The notes under the pieces were generated by a model. It had not been told where the DNA came from. It worked only from the letters and a program-made list of their open reading frames with translations, and made no database searches. Made by a program: the position numbers and the translations under genes. This document shows positions 52,708 through 61,285 of a DNA stretch of 64,000 bases, piece after piece. Source of the stretch: an uncultured Spirochaetales bacterium (GTDB lineage Bacteria > Spirochaetota > Spirochaetia > Sphaerochaetales > Sphaerochaetaceae); contig CALXXN010000002.1 in assembly GCA_944392695.1 (NCBI GenBank), positions 182,593 through 246,592 of the forward strand. The letters run 5' to 3'. Position 1 is the stretch's first letter. Every line of letters begins with the position of its first letter.

Positions 52708-53264
52708 AAGGCCTCAGCATGACAGAACTGGTGGCAGCCCCTTTGCTGGCTGCAGCCAAGGCCCAGGAGGAACTCTCCAAGACCACTGTCGATTACATCC
52801 GCTCCTTCACGAAGGAGGGGCGGATGGATTCTTTCTCGGTGGACTTGGAAGGAGCGGATGGTGGCATGAGCCTATCAGTCCCACTGCTCGCCCTCGCGCC
52901 AATACCGGCAATGGCTGTTGATGAAGTGTTGATTGATTTTCAGATGGAAGTCTCTTCAGCGCAGAAGAACAGCGAAGAGGGGAGCGTCGAAATGGAAGGA
53001 CAGGTATCCTCATCCGCCAGCAACACACGCTCATCGAACCAGAGCGCGAAGTACCAGATACATGTAGCAGCAAGAAAGGAAGAGAAAAGCGAGGCACTCA
53101 GCAGGATCCTCGACCTGATGGCAGAGAACCTGCAGCTCACTCGCAAGACAACAACAAGACAGGAGGTAATCGAAATTGAAGAAAAGATATCCGTTGATAA
53201 CAACAGCAGTGATGGCGCTGGTCCTGGTGCTGCTTCCAGCAACACTGACAGCAGCGAGGAATAA
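52704..53264 (+). CDS. DUF2589 domain protein
   Basis: Protein of 186 residues: ELVAAPLLAAAKAQEELSKT (8-27), a charged linker, SLSVPLLALAPIPAMAVDEV and a beta strand VLIDFQMEVSSA match DUF2589. The C-terminal 60 residues are polar and low in complexity, ending in serine and acidic residues. Family function is not established. Tandem to a truncated paralogue and upstream of a secreted protein and an endonuclease-like protein. Its end overlaps the next gene by 89 bases. Confidence 0.75.
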   Translation: MKGLSMTELVAAPLLAAAKAQEELSKTTVDYIRSFTKEGRMDSFSVDLEGADGGMSLSVPLLALAPIPAMAVDEVLIDFQMEVSSAQKNSEEGSVEMEGQVSSSASNTRSSNQSAKYQIHVAARKEEKSEALSRILDLMAENLQLTRKTTTRQEVIEIEEKISVDNNSSDGAGPGAASSNTDSSEE

Positions 53265-53736
53265 CAGTGACATCTTCATCGCCTATGCAGACAGTGTAGG
53301 CGGAAACACACTGACAAGCCAGGGCAATAAAGGAGCATTCTCATTACAGCAGCTGGTTGATGACAACACCTACCGATATAAAATCGCCCTACTCTCTCCA
53401 GAGTTGATGGAGGAAACCATTGCATCCATCGCAAGTGAACTCAACAGCAGGACTATTGGCACAACAGATCCAGTCTACATCACTTATGATGATGAGCTCT
53501 ATTCAGTTTCCAAAGATGGCTCCTTCTCAAAAGATGATGACAACAAGGTGAAAGACCTTGAGTACACCGGTACAGATGGAAATGGAAACTACACCTTCAT
53601 CCTCGATGGAGAGACTGTAGGAATCACAGTTACAGGCACAAGCTCAATTGAAGGGAACTCAATAAGCATGACCCCGTCATCCAGGTTGACGCTTGTTGAT
53701 GGTAGCTGGCACATCACAGGCCCAAGGACAAGATAG
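53176..53736 (+). CDS. Secreted protein of unknown function
   Basis: Protein of 186 residues starting at TTG 53176 with AGGAGG nine bases upstream, inside the end of the DUF2589 gene. A clear signal peptide (MKKRYPLITTAVMALVLVLL) precedes a beta-rich domain (DDELYSVSKDGSF, TFILDGETVGITVTG). No family recognised. The 89-base overlap implies tight coupling with the DUF2589 gene. Confidence 0.65.
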   Translation: MKKRYPLITTAVMALVLVLLPATLTAARNNSDIFIAYADSVGGNTLTSQGNKGAFSLQQLVDDNTYRYKIALLSPELMEETIASIASELNSRTIGTTDPVYITYDDELYSVSKDGSFSKDDDNKVKDLEYTGTDGNGNYTFILDGETVGITVTGTSSIEGNSISMTPSSRLTLVDGSWHITGPRTR

Positions 53737-53745
53737 GAGGTTCAC

Positions 53746-54459
53746 ATGATCCGGGTACACACATTCAACTCACAGGGCAAATTCATGGAAAAGTGTAAAT
53801 ACCTTGCCCCAGCGATATCAAAAGAGAATTACAATATCATACTTATGCAAGAGGCTGGCACGAATGAGATTGCTGATTTCGCGCTTCAAGGCACGACGTA
53901 CATTCCCGCTGTTTACACTTTCGACCCCACAGCTGATATTGAAAGATGCAAGACCGTGGCCTATATCGATGAAAGCTTGGCAGACAATGTTGTAGGAGAA
54001 ATCAAAGAGCCGACAAATGGCGTGGGACGGATTTTGACCGGTATCGTCTTGAATGAGCATCAGAACAGACAGCCAATAGCCATTACTACAATCCACGCAA
54101 CAGCAAATCAAAAAGACTCGATATATGATGTGAAGACTGCGCTGGCTTATCTGAATGAGAATTTCACATTCTGGCTATTGGCAGGGGACTTCAACAGCGT
54201 ACCAGGAGATTATTGCAGGAACCTACCTCGCCCAAGTAAGTACAACACAGTCATGCTTTACAATAAACAAGAATGCTACATGACCTATGCGGATGGACCT
54301 ACACAAGGGCCACGCGATACAAGGGTAAGTCAGCTTGACTTCTGCTTCCATTCTACACGAACACAAGTGGCGGACATGACAAACATCCATCTGTTCAAAG
54401 AAGATGGCAGCCATGTCAGTGATCACAACCTGGTCTCCATGTCTGTCAGCATCTGTTAG
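53746..54459 (+). CDS. Endonuclease/exonuclease/phosphatase (CdtB-like)
   Basis: DNase I-fold protein of 237 residues. Catalytic landmarks in order: QEAG (E36), TIHATA (H117), LLAGDFNSVP (D148, N150), LDFCFHST (D198) and SDHNLV (D226-H227). The QEAG and GDFN forms resemble CdtB, the cytolethal-distending toxin nuclease, more than general EEP enzymes. There is no signal peptide of its own. AGGAGG precedes the ATG. Co-operonic with DUF2589 and a secreted protein; it could be an effector nuclease or a phosphatase. Confidence 0.8.
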   Translation: MIRVHTFNSQGKFMEKCKYLAPAISKENYNIILMQEAGTNEIADFALQGTTYIPAVYTFDPTADIERCKTVAYIDESLADNVVGEIKEPTNGVGRILTGIVLNEHQNRQPIAITTIHATANQKDSIYDVKTALAYLNENFTFWLLAGDFNSVPGDYCRNLPRPSKYNTVMLYNKQECYMTYADGPTQGPRDTRVSQLDFCFHSTRTQVADMTNIHLFKEDGSHVSDHNLVSMSVSIC

Positions 54460-54626
54460 AGAATCTTCATTTGCAGCCAGCCCACACTTTCCCCAATTAT
54501 CTCTTTTGTCATCTAGGATAGGCTGACTGCTTTGCAATGTCATCATAGAGAATCTCTGGTATACTGAAATTAGGGAATTCAGGGCATATTTAAATGCTTC
54601 AATTTGAACAATGGTAAAATTCCACG

Positions 54627-55862
54627 TCAATACGGTATACCAAGTTCGTCAAGTCTCCGTGACATATATCCAATAGGTTTGTTGAGTACTCGTAAAATCA
54701 AAGGTTGCACCGTATGTTTAATGATTTGATCAATGACAAAACATCCTCCCAAAATTACCAATGCACATATGAACATATAAGGGCATATTGCCGATAAATG
54801 ATTCTGCACTTTCATGATGTCAAGCCAAACATGATTTGAAAACTGGCCATTGTCATGTATGAGATACGTTGTCATCACAGAGGAAGCAACCAAATTTACG
54901 GCTTTTGAATGGAAGTTCAGATTACTGAAACAAAGTAGCAATCCAACAGCAGACAGAATGATGAATGGACAGTTGTTAGAGCAGAAATGCGCACCCAAAT
55001 CTGATAAAGCAGGGATGAAGCGAGCTGCAATCATTAAGCACAAAGTAAATAAAATTACCAATGCATAACCAGAAATCGCAAGAATAGCAGGATGGAATGT
55101 CCTAACCTTTTCTTTATAAAGTTCTAACCAGCTACCGAGTAAAACTATGACAACACCTTGCATCAGTGTACTTGCATACACATTCAAAGGTGTTATGAAA
55201 CCAAGAATCGAATAAAAAAACAGCAACACCACAACCAACGCATTATACATCTTGCGTCTAGCTCTTAAAAAAATGACCATGCATTTCAAGAATGGGCCTA
55301 TGGCATAAATAAAAACATAGATAGATAAGAACCAGTTCAAGTTGCTTGTTATTGGAAAAATCTGCTTGACAATATTGGCAAGACTCCGTTCTCCAAACAC
55401 AACAAGATTCACAAGCAGTATCAAGTAGTTTACAGTTAAAATGTGAAGAACCAAAGACACAAGCTTCTTAAAAGAAAACTTTGTCTTAAGCAAGAACCAT
55501 CCTGTTATTAAGAAAAAGACATTATTTGCAATATATGCAAGCGGGTATACAAATAAAGACCAACAAGGTGAATTATCAGAGACAACCTCTATACCATGCA
55601 TCAAATAATGGCTCATTATGATGCAAAACATGCATAAAACTCTCAATAGCTCAATGCCTGAGGCCCGCCCCCCCCCAGACGGTCTAGAAAGTTTTTTCGA
55701 CCCATTTCTTGATAACACGGATTCTTTCTCAAACTCAGCTTCTAAGTCATTCTTGTTGATTCTGTCGAGGCTACCTACAGATACAGTTTTCATACTTCCA
55801 TGACTTTTAGGACCGCTTTCAGCTTTTCCACATATAGCATTATAAGTTTTTTTTCTTCCCAT
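54627..55862 (-). CDS. Acyltransferase family membrane protein, phase-variable
   Basis: Polytopic acyltransferase_3/OafB-like protein of 411 residues that would O-acylate a surface polysaccharide in the membrane. The catalytic domain starts at about 68 with GIELLRVLCMFCIIMSHYLM and runs through some ten helices. A 67-residue N-terminal extension unusual for the family carries a G9 tract at about codons 63-65. The tract is in frame now, so the gene is on; slippage would truncate it. GGGAGG lies seven bases before the ATG. Confidence 0.82.
   Translation of the reverse strand: MGRKKTYNAICGKAESGPKSHGSMKTVSVGSLDRINKNDLEAEFEKESVLSRNGSKKLSRPSGGGRASGIELLRVLCMFCIIMSHYLMHGIEVVSDNSPCWSLFVYPLAYIANNVFFLITGWFLLKTKFSFKKLVSLVLHILTVNYLILLVNLVVFGERSLANIVKQIFPITSNLNWFLSIYVFIYAIGPFLKCMVIFLRARRKMYNALVVVLLFFYSILGFITPLNVYASTLMQGVVIVLLGSWLELYKEKVRTFHPAILAISGYALVILFTLCLMIAARFIPALSDLGAHFCSNNCPFIILSAVGLLLCFSNLNFHSKAVNLVASSVMTTYLIHDNGQFSNHVWLDIMKVQNHLSAICPYMFICALVILGGCFVIDQIIKHTVQPLILRVLNKPIGYMSRRLDELGIPY
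55668..55676 (-). repeat. G9 homopolymer tract in acyltransferase gene
   Basis: Nine consecutive C on plus (G on the coding strand) encode three glycines just before the catalytic domain. Slipped-strand mispairing would shift the frame. A tract of the same length at 62492-62500 disrupts another gene of this cluster. Confidence 0.75.
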
Positions 55863-55939
55863 TCATGAGCCTCCCTAGAAAAAGCAAAACTAGCAGCAAT
55901 ATGCTGTAGACTTTGCAGAATTTAGTTCTCCAGACCTTG

Positions 55940-57481
55940 CTAAGTACGCCTTATGAGCTTTTTTATAAACCCGATGCACATGCAAAACAGGTACTTGAAC
56001 TCTTGCATCCAACATGTGCTTATTATCAGTACCACAAGCGATATGATGACCGCAGTAAAGAGTTGGATTATGAAACACCATACCCCTCCCCTTTCACTTA
56101 TTCCAGCAGTCATCAGAACAAACAGTTTGAATCCTATTAATGCATCAACAGTAACAATGGCAGCATAAACAAAAAATCTTTTAAAGAAATCACTGAACTT
56201 TTTAAAAAAAATATGGCGATAAAGTACAAACGGCTCAACCCAGCTGCATATGGTCAACGTACTTATAGTTGTAGCCAATAGCAAACCTACAAGTCCCCAC
56301 CGATTGATGAATATGACTGAGAGGATAAAATTCACAACCGCTTCCACGATTGGCTTATATCTATCATAATAATATGAGGCTGAAGCATCACGAAATGTGT
56401 ATACAGACTTTCGCATGCCGTTTAGATAGAAATTAATTACGAAGACAATCATTGTGAGATTGTCTAAAAGATATGATTCTCCTACCCAAAGTGAAATAAA
56501 TGGCTGAAAAAGACAGACAAGACAGATTGTACAAAAAGCAATCAAAAAAAAATTGAAAAAATAGATTTTATGAAAGACAGAGAGAATCTTATCAGGGTTC
56601 TCAGAGGCCTCCAAGTTTCCAACACTTCCAGTGATTGCGGAGAACGCCTGTCCCACAATGGAATTCAATGCATTTGTAATCATAAGATAGTTGGAATAAA
56701 TTCCAGCAACAGCAAGGCTAATGAACTTAGAGATGAGAATACTAGAAGTTCCATTCACAACCATGCCTCCAATCCTATGCGTCACCAATGCACCAACATT
56801 ACGCCGAATCATCTTCAAGTCAACAGGCTCCAAAGGTTCGACATTTTTCTCCTCAAGATAGGGATACATTCTGTCAGCAATATTTGAAATGACAATATTC
56901 TCGATAAGCTGGCAGACGAACTGACACACAAGATACAAAATGAAATTATGAGTTAGGAAAAGAATGGCTATCTGAAGAATGTTCATCACTGCCTGTCGGC
57001 TGTAATGGACGATGGAATCAACATACTTCTTCTGATCCGCAATAATCAGTGATCGTTTGTAGGAGTAGAAATACGATACTGAAGAGTTAATGACATAAAG
57101 CAAATAAATCAAATCAAGATGTTCAATATCTGGTTGAGATGATATGAAGAATGGATAGACAGGCAACATTAGCAGGCCCAAGCAAAGCACAACACATCCA
57201 ATCACCCTATAGGTATTCCTATACAAGTGCATTAAGCTCTTGATTTTCTCCACATCATGTTGCACAAGAGGAACATAAAGAGAAAAAGTCATAGCACTTC
57301 CAACTCCCAGCTCCGCCAAAGCCAACATTGACAAAATATTGGAAAAGAGCCCTGACATGCCCAGGTATTCCGCACTCAGGGTTCGAACAAAAACGAACCG
57401 GTTCAAGATTTGAAATAAGAGCACACTTATCTGCCCAATCCATGCTGTTGTGATATTAAGAATAGAATTTTTCGTTCTCAT
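55940..57481 (-). CDS. Wzx-type polysaccharide flippase
   Basis: Flippase of 513 residues from ATG 57481, the start used by relatives that begin MRTKNSILNI. About twelve helices; the N-terminal FVRTLSAEYLGMSGLFSNIL and AELGVGSAMTFSLY pattern is that of MOP-family Wzx proteins and resembles the flippase at 2651. It would translocate lipid-linked units made by the glycosyltransferases of this cluster. Earlier in-frame ATGs at 57499 and 57511 lack Shine-Dalgarno sites. Confidence 0.87.
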   Translation of the reverse strand: MRTKNSILNITTAWIGQISVLLFQILNRFVFVRTLSAEYLGMSGLFSNILSMLALAELGVGSAMTFSLYVPLVQHDVEKIKSLMHLYRNTYRVIGCVVLCLGLLMLPVYPFFISSQPDIEHLDLIYLLYVINSSVSYFYSYKRSLIIADQKKYVDSIVHYSRQAVMNILQIAILFLTHNFILYLVCQFVCQLIENIVISNIADRMYPYLEEKNVEPLEPVDLKMIRRNVGALVTHRIGGMVVNGTSSILISKFISLAVAGIYSNYLMITNALNSIVGQAFSAITGSVGNLEASENPDKILSVFHKIYFFNFFLIAFCTICLVCLFQPFISLWVGESYLLDNLTMIVFVINFYLNGMRKSVYTFRDASASYYYDRYKPIVEAVVNFILSVIFINRWGLVGLLLATTISTLTICSWVEPFVLYRHIFFKKFSDFFKRFFVYAAIVTVDALIGFKLFVLMTAGISERGGVWCFIIQLFTAVIISLVVLIISTCWMQEFKYLFCMCIGFIKKLIRRT

Positions 57482-58039
57482 AATCGTACTTGAGACCATC
57501 CCGAACTGCAACCTTGAGAAAAACTATGGCTTTTAAAAGTCGAGATGGTCAACAGAGACCTTCTTTACCAAGTTGAAGAATGGAAGCCTTTTCGAAAATC
57601 TGAATTTTGAAGACTTGGAGAGTGAGCCAGAATGTCTCATTCATCATGCTACTTGCTAGCTTGATAGATGCAAGGCCCCATTAAATTTACAGGAAAGGAC
57701 TCGAGGTCGAAGAGAAAGTGGATAACCTCAGGGCTTTCAAAAGCTCAAGAATAATTGGGAGAAGCATGTGGACACACAACATCAAAACCAGAACATTGCA
57801 ATGTACAAGCAAGGAATCTGCCACACCACATTCCACCAAGGAGTCTCGATTAGACATTGCGTACACAACAATGGCATTTGTTGTGTTTTAAATACTTCTT
57901 AAGCCCAGACACCTCTACCTAATCTGCGATTGCAGGGATGACGAATTCAACCTGGTATTACAAACAATAGCTTATTGACGTCCGTCGAAATCATTATACC
58001 TCGAGCTCTCTTAAACCAACTTAGGTCACTTTCATCCAT
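57482..58039. other. Non-coding or decayed stretch
   Basis: About 560 bases between the flippase and polymerase genes. Short protein-like pieces occur in several frames (for example LFENLNFEDLESEP), but none is open beyond 60 codons, so it is either regulatory or the remains of a lost insertion. I recognise nothing. Confidence 0.4.
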
Positions 58040-59335
58040 CTAACGCCATTGCACACCACTTGGCAAAATCGGATACGTCGAACTGTCTCCATGCCTTTGC
58101 CGAGACATTCCACATTCACTCTTGAAATCCTGCTTGCAATAAGCCTGCCTGTCTGCATTCCTTTTATATATCATCCAGATGAGGACTGCATTAAATAGAG
58201 GGCGGTATGTATATGCCGAAAGAGACAACTGCAAAACATAATACCCAGCAATAGCACTTGCAAGTTCTATTTGACCTTCCCTATATGCTGAGAAAAACAC
58301 ATATCCGTAAAATGATAAGTATACACAAAAACCAAGCACGCCAAAAGACAGCAAGTACTCTATCCAAGAATTATGTGCAACATGACCTGTTGAAGACAAA
58401 TACTCCGACGCCCCAAGCCCATTACCAAACAGAATTCTGTGCCAATCAGAGTGGATGAAATCTGATAGCAATTCCAACCATATGTCAATCCGGCCGGTTC
58501 CTCTGGAATTAATAACTGACTCCATGCTGAATCTTGCACCAATAGATTCTGGAAGGAATCTTAGAAATACAAAAAAAACAACGCACAGCAATATCAAAAC
58601 AGCAATTATCTTGAATAAAGCTTTCATATTTTTCTTCTTAAATACATACAGGAAAAGGACTATTATGAAAGTTCCCGCAGTACTCATCAATCCGCCCCGG
58701 CTTCCAGTAATCAAGGAAATGCATATCAATACAAAAGCAAGGAAAATAAATTTTTTTTCCTTGGTTTCAAGGAAAAAAAAGGTATATGAAGCAATAGCAA
58801 ACACAAGGTATCCACACGAAAAATTTGGGTCTATCTGCTGTCCAAGAAATACGATACCGCCTCTTCCTGAATTCAAAAAACCTCCAGATATAAAACCAAC
58901 GATTATCGACAGCGATGCAATCCACGCTGAAAAGATATCTGCCTTACACAGAAGTTCATACTCATGTTGAGTGTAATGAAATAAAGAGAAAAAAATAATA
59001 AAACCAAAATTTGATACGAGAGAAACAAATCCGCTTGGTTGGGAAGAGATGGAGAGGAAGCTTGTGCATACAGCCCATACACACATAATTATCAAAAAGA
59101 AATACTCTGTTAGAAGTTTTGCATGGGTTGCTTGTCTCAACCTTGTGATAGATGCGAAAAAAGGCAGAATAGAAATAACACGGATTACAGATATTCCAGG
59201 TATAATGGCAATCTGACTGAATGGAAGAAAAAGAAAATATATAGCTAACGCATATCCAAGCAATTCATCAAAATTGATTTTAATTCTTGGCCTTACAAAC
59301 TTCACTTTAGACCGCCTTCCTATGACGAATACCAT
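58040..59335 (-). CDS. Wzy/O-antigen ligase-like membrane protein
   Basis: Polytopic protein of 431 residues of the Wzy_C/O-antigen ligase family. Ten or more helices, a large periplasmic loop (about 230-310) ending in GRIDIWLELLSDFIHSDWHR, and the conserved GHVAHNSWIEYLLSFGVLG region near residue 330. It would polymerise or ligate repeat units. Its start overlaps the end of the GT2 gene by 29 bases. Confidence 0.83.
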   Translation of the reverse strand: MVFVIGRRSKVKFVRPRIKINFDELLGYALAIYFLFLPFSQIAIIPGISVIRVISILPFFASITRLRQATHAKLLTEYFFLIIMCVWAVCTSFLSISSQPSGFVSLVSNFGFIIFFSLFHYTQHEYELLCKADIFSAWIASLSIIVGFISGGFLNSGRGGIVFLGQQIDPNFSCGYLVFAIASYTFFFLETKEKKFIFLAFVLICISLITGSRGGLMSTAGTFIIVLFLYVFKKKNMKALFKIIAVLILLCVVFFVFLRFLPESIGARFSMESVINSRGTGRIDIWLELLSDFIHSDWHRILFGNGLGASEYLSSTGHVAHNSWIEYLLSFGVLGFCVYLSFYGYVFFSAYREGQIELASAIAGYYVLQLSLSAYTYRPLFNAVLIWMIYKRNADRQAYCKQDFKSECGMSRQRHGDSSTYPILPSGVQWR

Positions 59336-60257
59336 TAACTACTCTTACTAAGAGAGTTGGTGAAATCAAAAAGATAATACTTTTTACTCTCTGGCCCACA
59401 CCACAAGGAAAAGAAAGCAATTGTAATAAAGAGAATTCTTCAAATCGACTATAGACCTTTTCCCCTGTCATCACTACTGAATCAAAGTATAATGAAATAG
59501 CTCGAGAATTTAACATCCTTTTTGCATTGCGATTCACCTCTGCTTCTCTTCTAAGCTCTTTGGATATGGTTATCATTGAATCTGCACGTTTCTGCAAATT
59601 ATTCTTGCTGTGTGTTATTGAGCCTTCCCGAACATATCTTGAGTAAAAAATAATTGATGACTTATACACAGAGGTCGCCTTTGACAGAAGAAGCGGTGTC
59701 CAAAGCGAATCCTCATGAAGAACTCCTTCTTTGAAACGTAATTTATTATTCTCTATGAATTGCTTTGAAACAATATAAAACGGAGCACACACATAGAATA
59801 TTCCAGCACGAGTAGATAGCTTTATAAAATCAAGACCATTATATACTCCATCAGGAACACACCTTATTTTGCTCTCAGATAGCTCTTCTGGATAAGCAGC
59901 AATAACATCAAAACCGTGTCCTTGATCTATCAAACTGATTATCTTCGGTAATGAATTAGGCACCAATGAGTCATCACTGTCAAGGAACATGATGTATTTC
60001 CCATGTGCAGCATCAATTCCACAGTTTCTTGCAGAAGACAGTCCTCCGTTTTCTTTGTGGAGAACTGTAAACACATCACTGAACTCAAGGCATCTCTGAT
60101 AGCTAGAATCTGTCGAACCATCGTCAACAACAATTACTTCTACACTTTCACTTATCTGGGCCAATACAGATTCAAAACACTTCTTAATAAATGACTCAAC
60201 ATTATATACAGGGATAATAATTGATATCTTTTTTTCCTCACTCATTATTTTGCACAC
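59307..60257 (-). CDS. Family 2 glycosyltransferase
   Basis: GT2 enzyme of 316 residues. ISIIIPVYNVESFI, VVDDGSTD and FLDSDDSL give the nucleotide-binding and metal sites. GTG 60257 follows AAAGGAG closely; ATG 60245 is the alternative. Part of the AT-rich polysaccharide cluster, upstream of wzy. Confidence 0.88.
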   Translation of the reverse strand: MCKIMSEEKKISIIIPVYNVESFIKKCFESVLAQISESVEVIVVDDGSTDSSYQRCLEFSDVFTVLHKENGGLSSARNCGIDAAHGKYIMFLDSDDSLVPNSLPKIISLIDQGHGFDVIAAYPEELSESKIRCVPDGVYNGLDFIKLSTRAGIFYVCAPFYIVSKQFIENNKLRFKEGVLHEDSLWTPLLLSKATSVYKSSIIFYSRYVREGSITHSKNNLQKRADSMITISKELRREAEVNRNAKRMLNSRAISLYFDSVVMTGEKVYSRFEEFSLLQLLSFPCGVGQRVKSIIFLISPTLLVRVVNGIRHRKAV

Positions 60258-60724
60258 AAACTCCTTTCTTTAGTCTATAACACAAAGCTCGCATAGAGAA
60301 AAACCGCTTTCTCCATTATCACTTGAATGGACTTCGTATGAACGGTATTATTGTTCATCTTAATAGCCGCCTCGACGAAGTACTTGTCATTCAATCAGAA
60401 ATTGTCCATCGCACTCAGCAGCCTGTAAAACACATGGCGACAACCTTATTGGTGCAACACTGGTCCATAATGCTTGGTTTCTTCACGACATCGTTCTTCA
60501 TGTAACCACAACAAGTCTTTCAGGCTTTCTCAAGGTAAATTCTGAAGTCCATCCCGCCTTTGCGAGGACAAATGAGAAACCAGAATTCTTCACTTTATGC
60601 TATCTTCCCCCCGAGCGCAATCAGAAACCTTCAATACTTGATGTAAAAAAGACTGCGATGTGATGTCGGCTTGCAAAACCATAGATGCCACCAACGAAAG
60701 TGAGGCAGTGATTATAGAAAAATG
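60258..60724. other. Degraded stretch upstream of glycosyltransferase
   Basis: No intact gene. On the minus strand a frame at about 60270-60400 reads NDKYFVEAAIKMNNNTVHTK, interrupted by a stop, and may be the tail of a lost gene. It joins the IS110 remnant without a visible boundary. Confidence 0.35.
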
Positions 60725-61150
60725 GAGATAAACATGCACTTGGTATTTGTATAACTCCTTACCTCGCACCCTCATGTAATCCCTGTACGCCTCGTCCTCC
60801 TCGCGCAATGGGACGACTTCAGAATAGGAACCACAGTAGATGGTCCTTTCCAATGGCATCTCATCCCTGGCGCCGATTTTCACACTGTTACCAGCCTCAA
60901 GATTGTAGATGTTCGCAGGGCCATGCCATGGCATCTGATCCAGCCTTCTCAAGGTCCATCTTGAGCCCAAATCCTGTAGCCCCCTACCTCGTATCCAACC
61001 TCTATCGCCACAGGAATGCCATTCTCTTGCTCCAACCTCCTCACATAAGCGGCGACGTTCTTCGAGTCCATCAGTTGCGCCTTCGGCCACATACAATCCG
61101 AACTGTGGGTTGAATTTGCTCAGGGAATACGAATCCTTATGCACATCATG
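60725..61150 (-). pseudogene. IS110-family transposase remnant
   Basis: Pieces in three frames line up with the N-terminal half of IS110 (DEDD) transposases: HKDSYSLSKFNPQFGLYVAE, then DSKNVAAYVRRLEQENG and VGYEVGGYRIW, then PANIYNLEAGNSVKIGARDE and LREEDEAYRDYMRVRG. At least two frameshifts occur and the C-terminal half is gone, so it is dead. Confidence 0.7.
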
Positions 61151-61285
61151 CAGATTGTTCTTACAATTTCCTTATCTTCATGAACGGTTTTACTTTGAAT
61201 GCGGTAATGCGTGTCTGTTTGGTTTAGATAATGGTATTCCAGAATCGTCAATCATGCAAATCCAATCCGAGATTACTTCATATTG

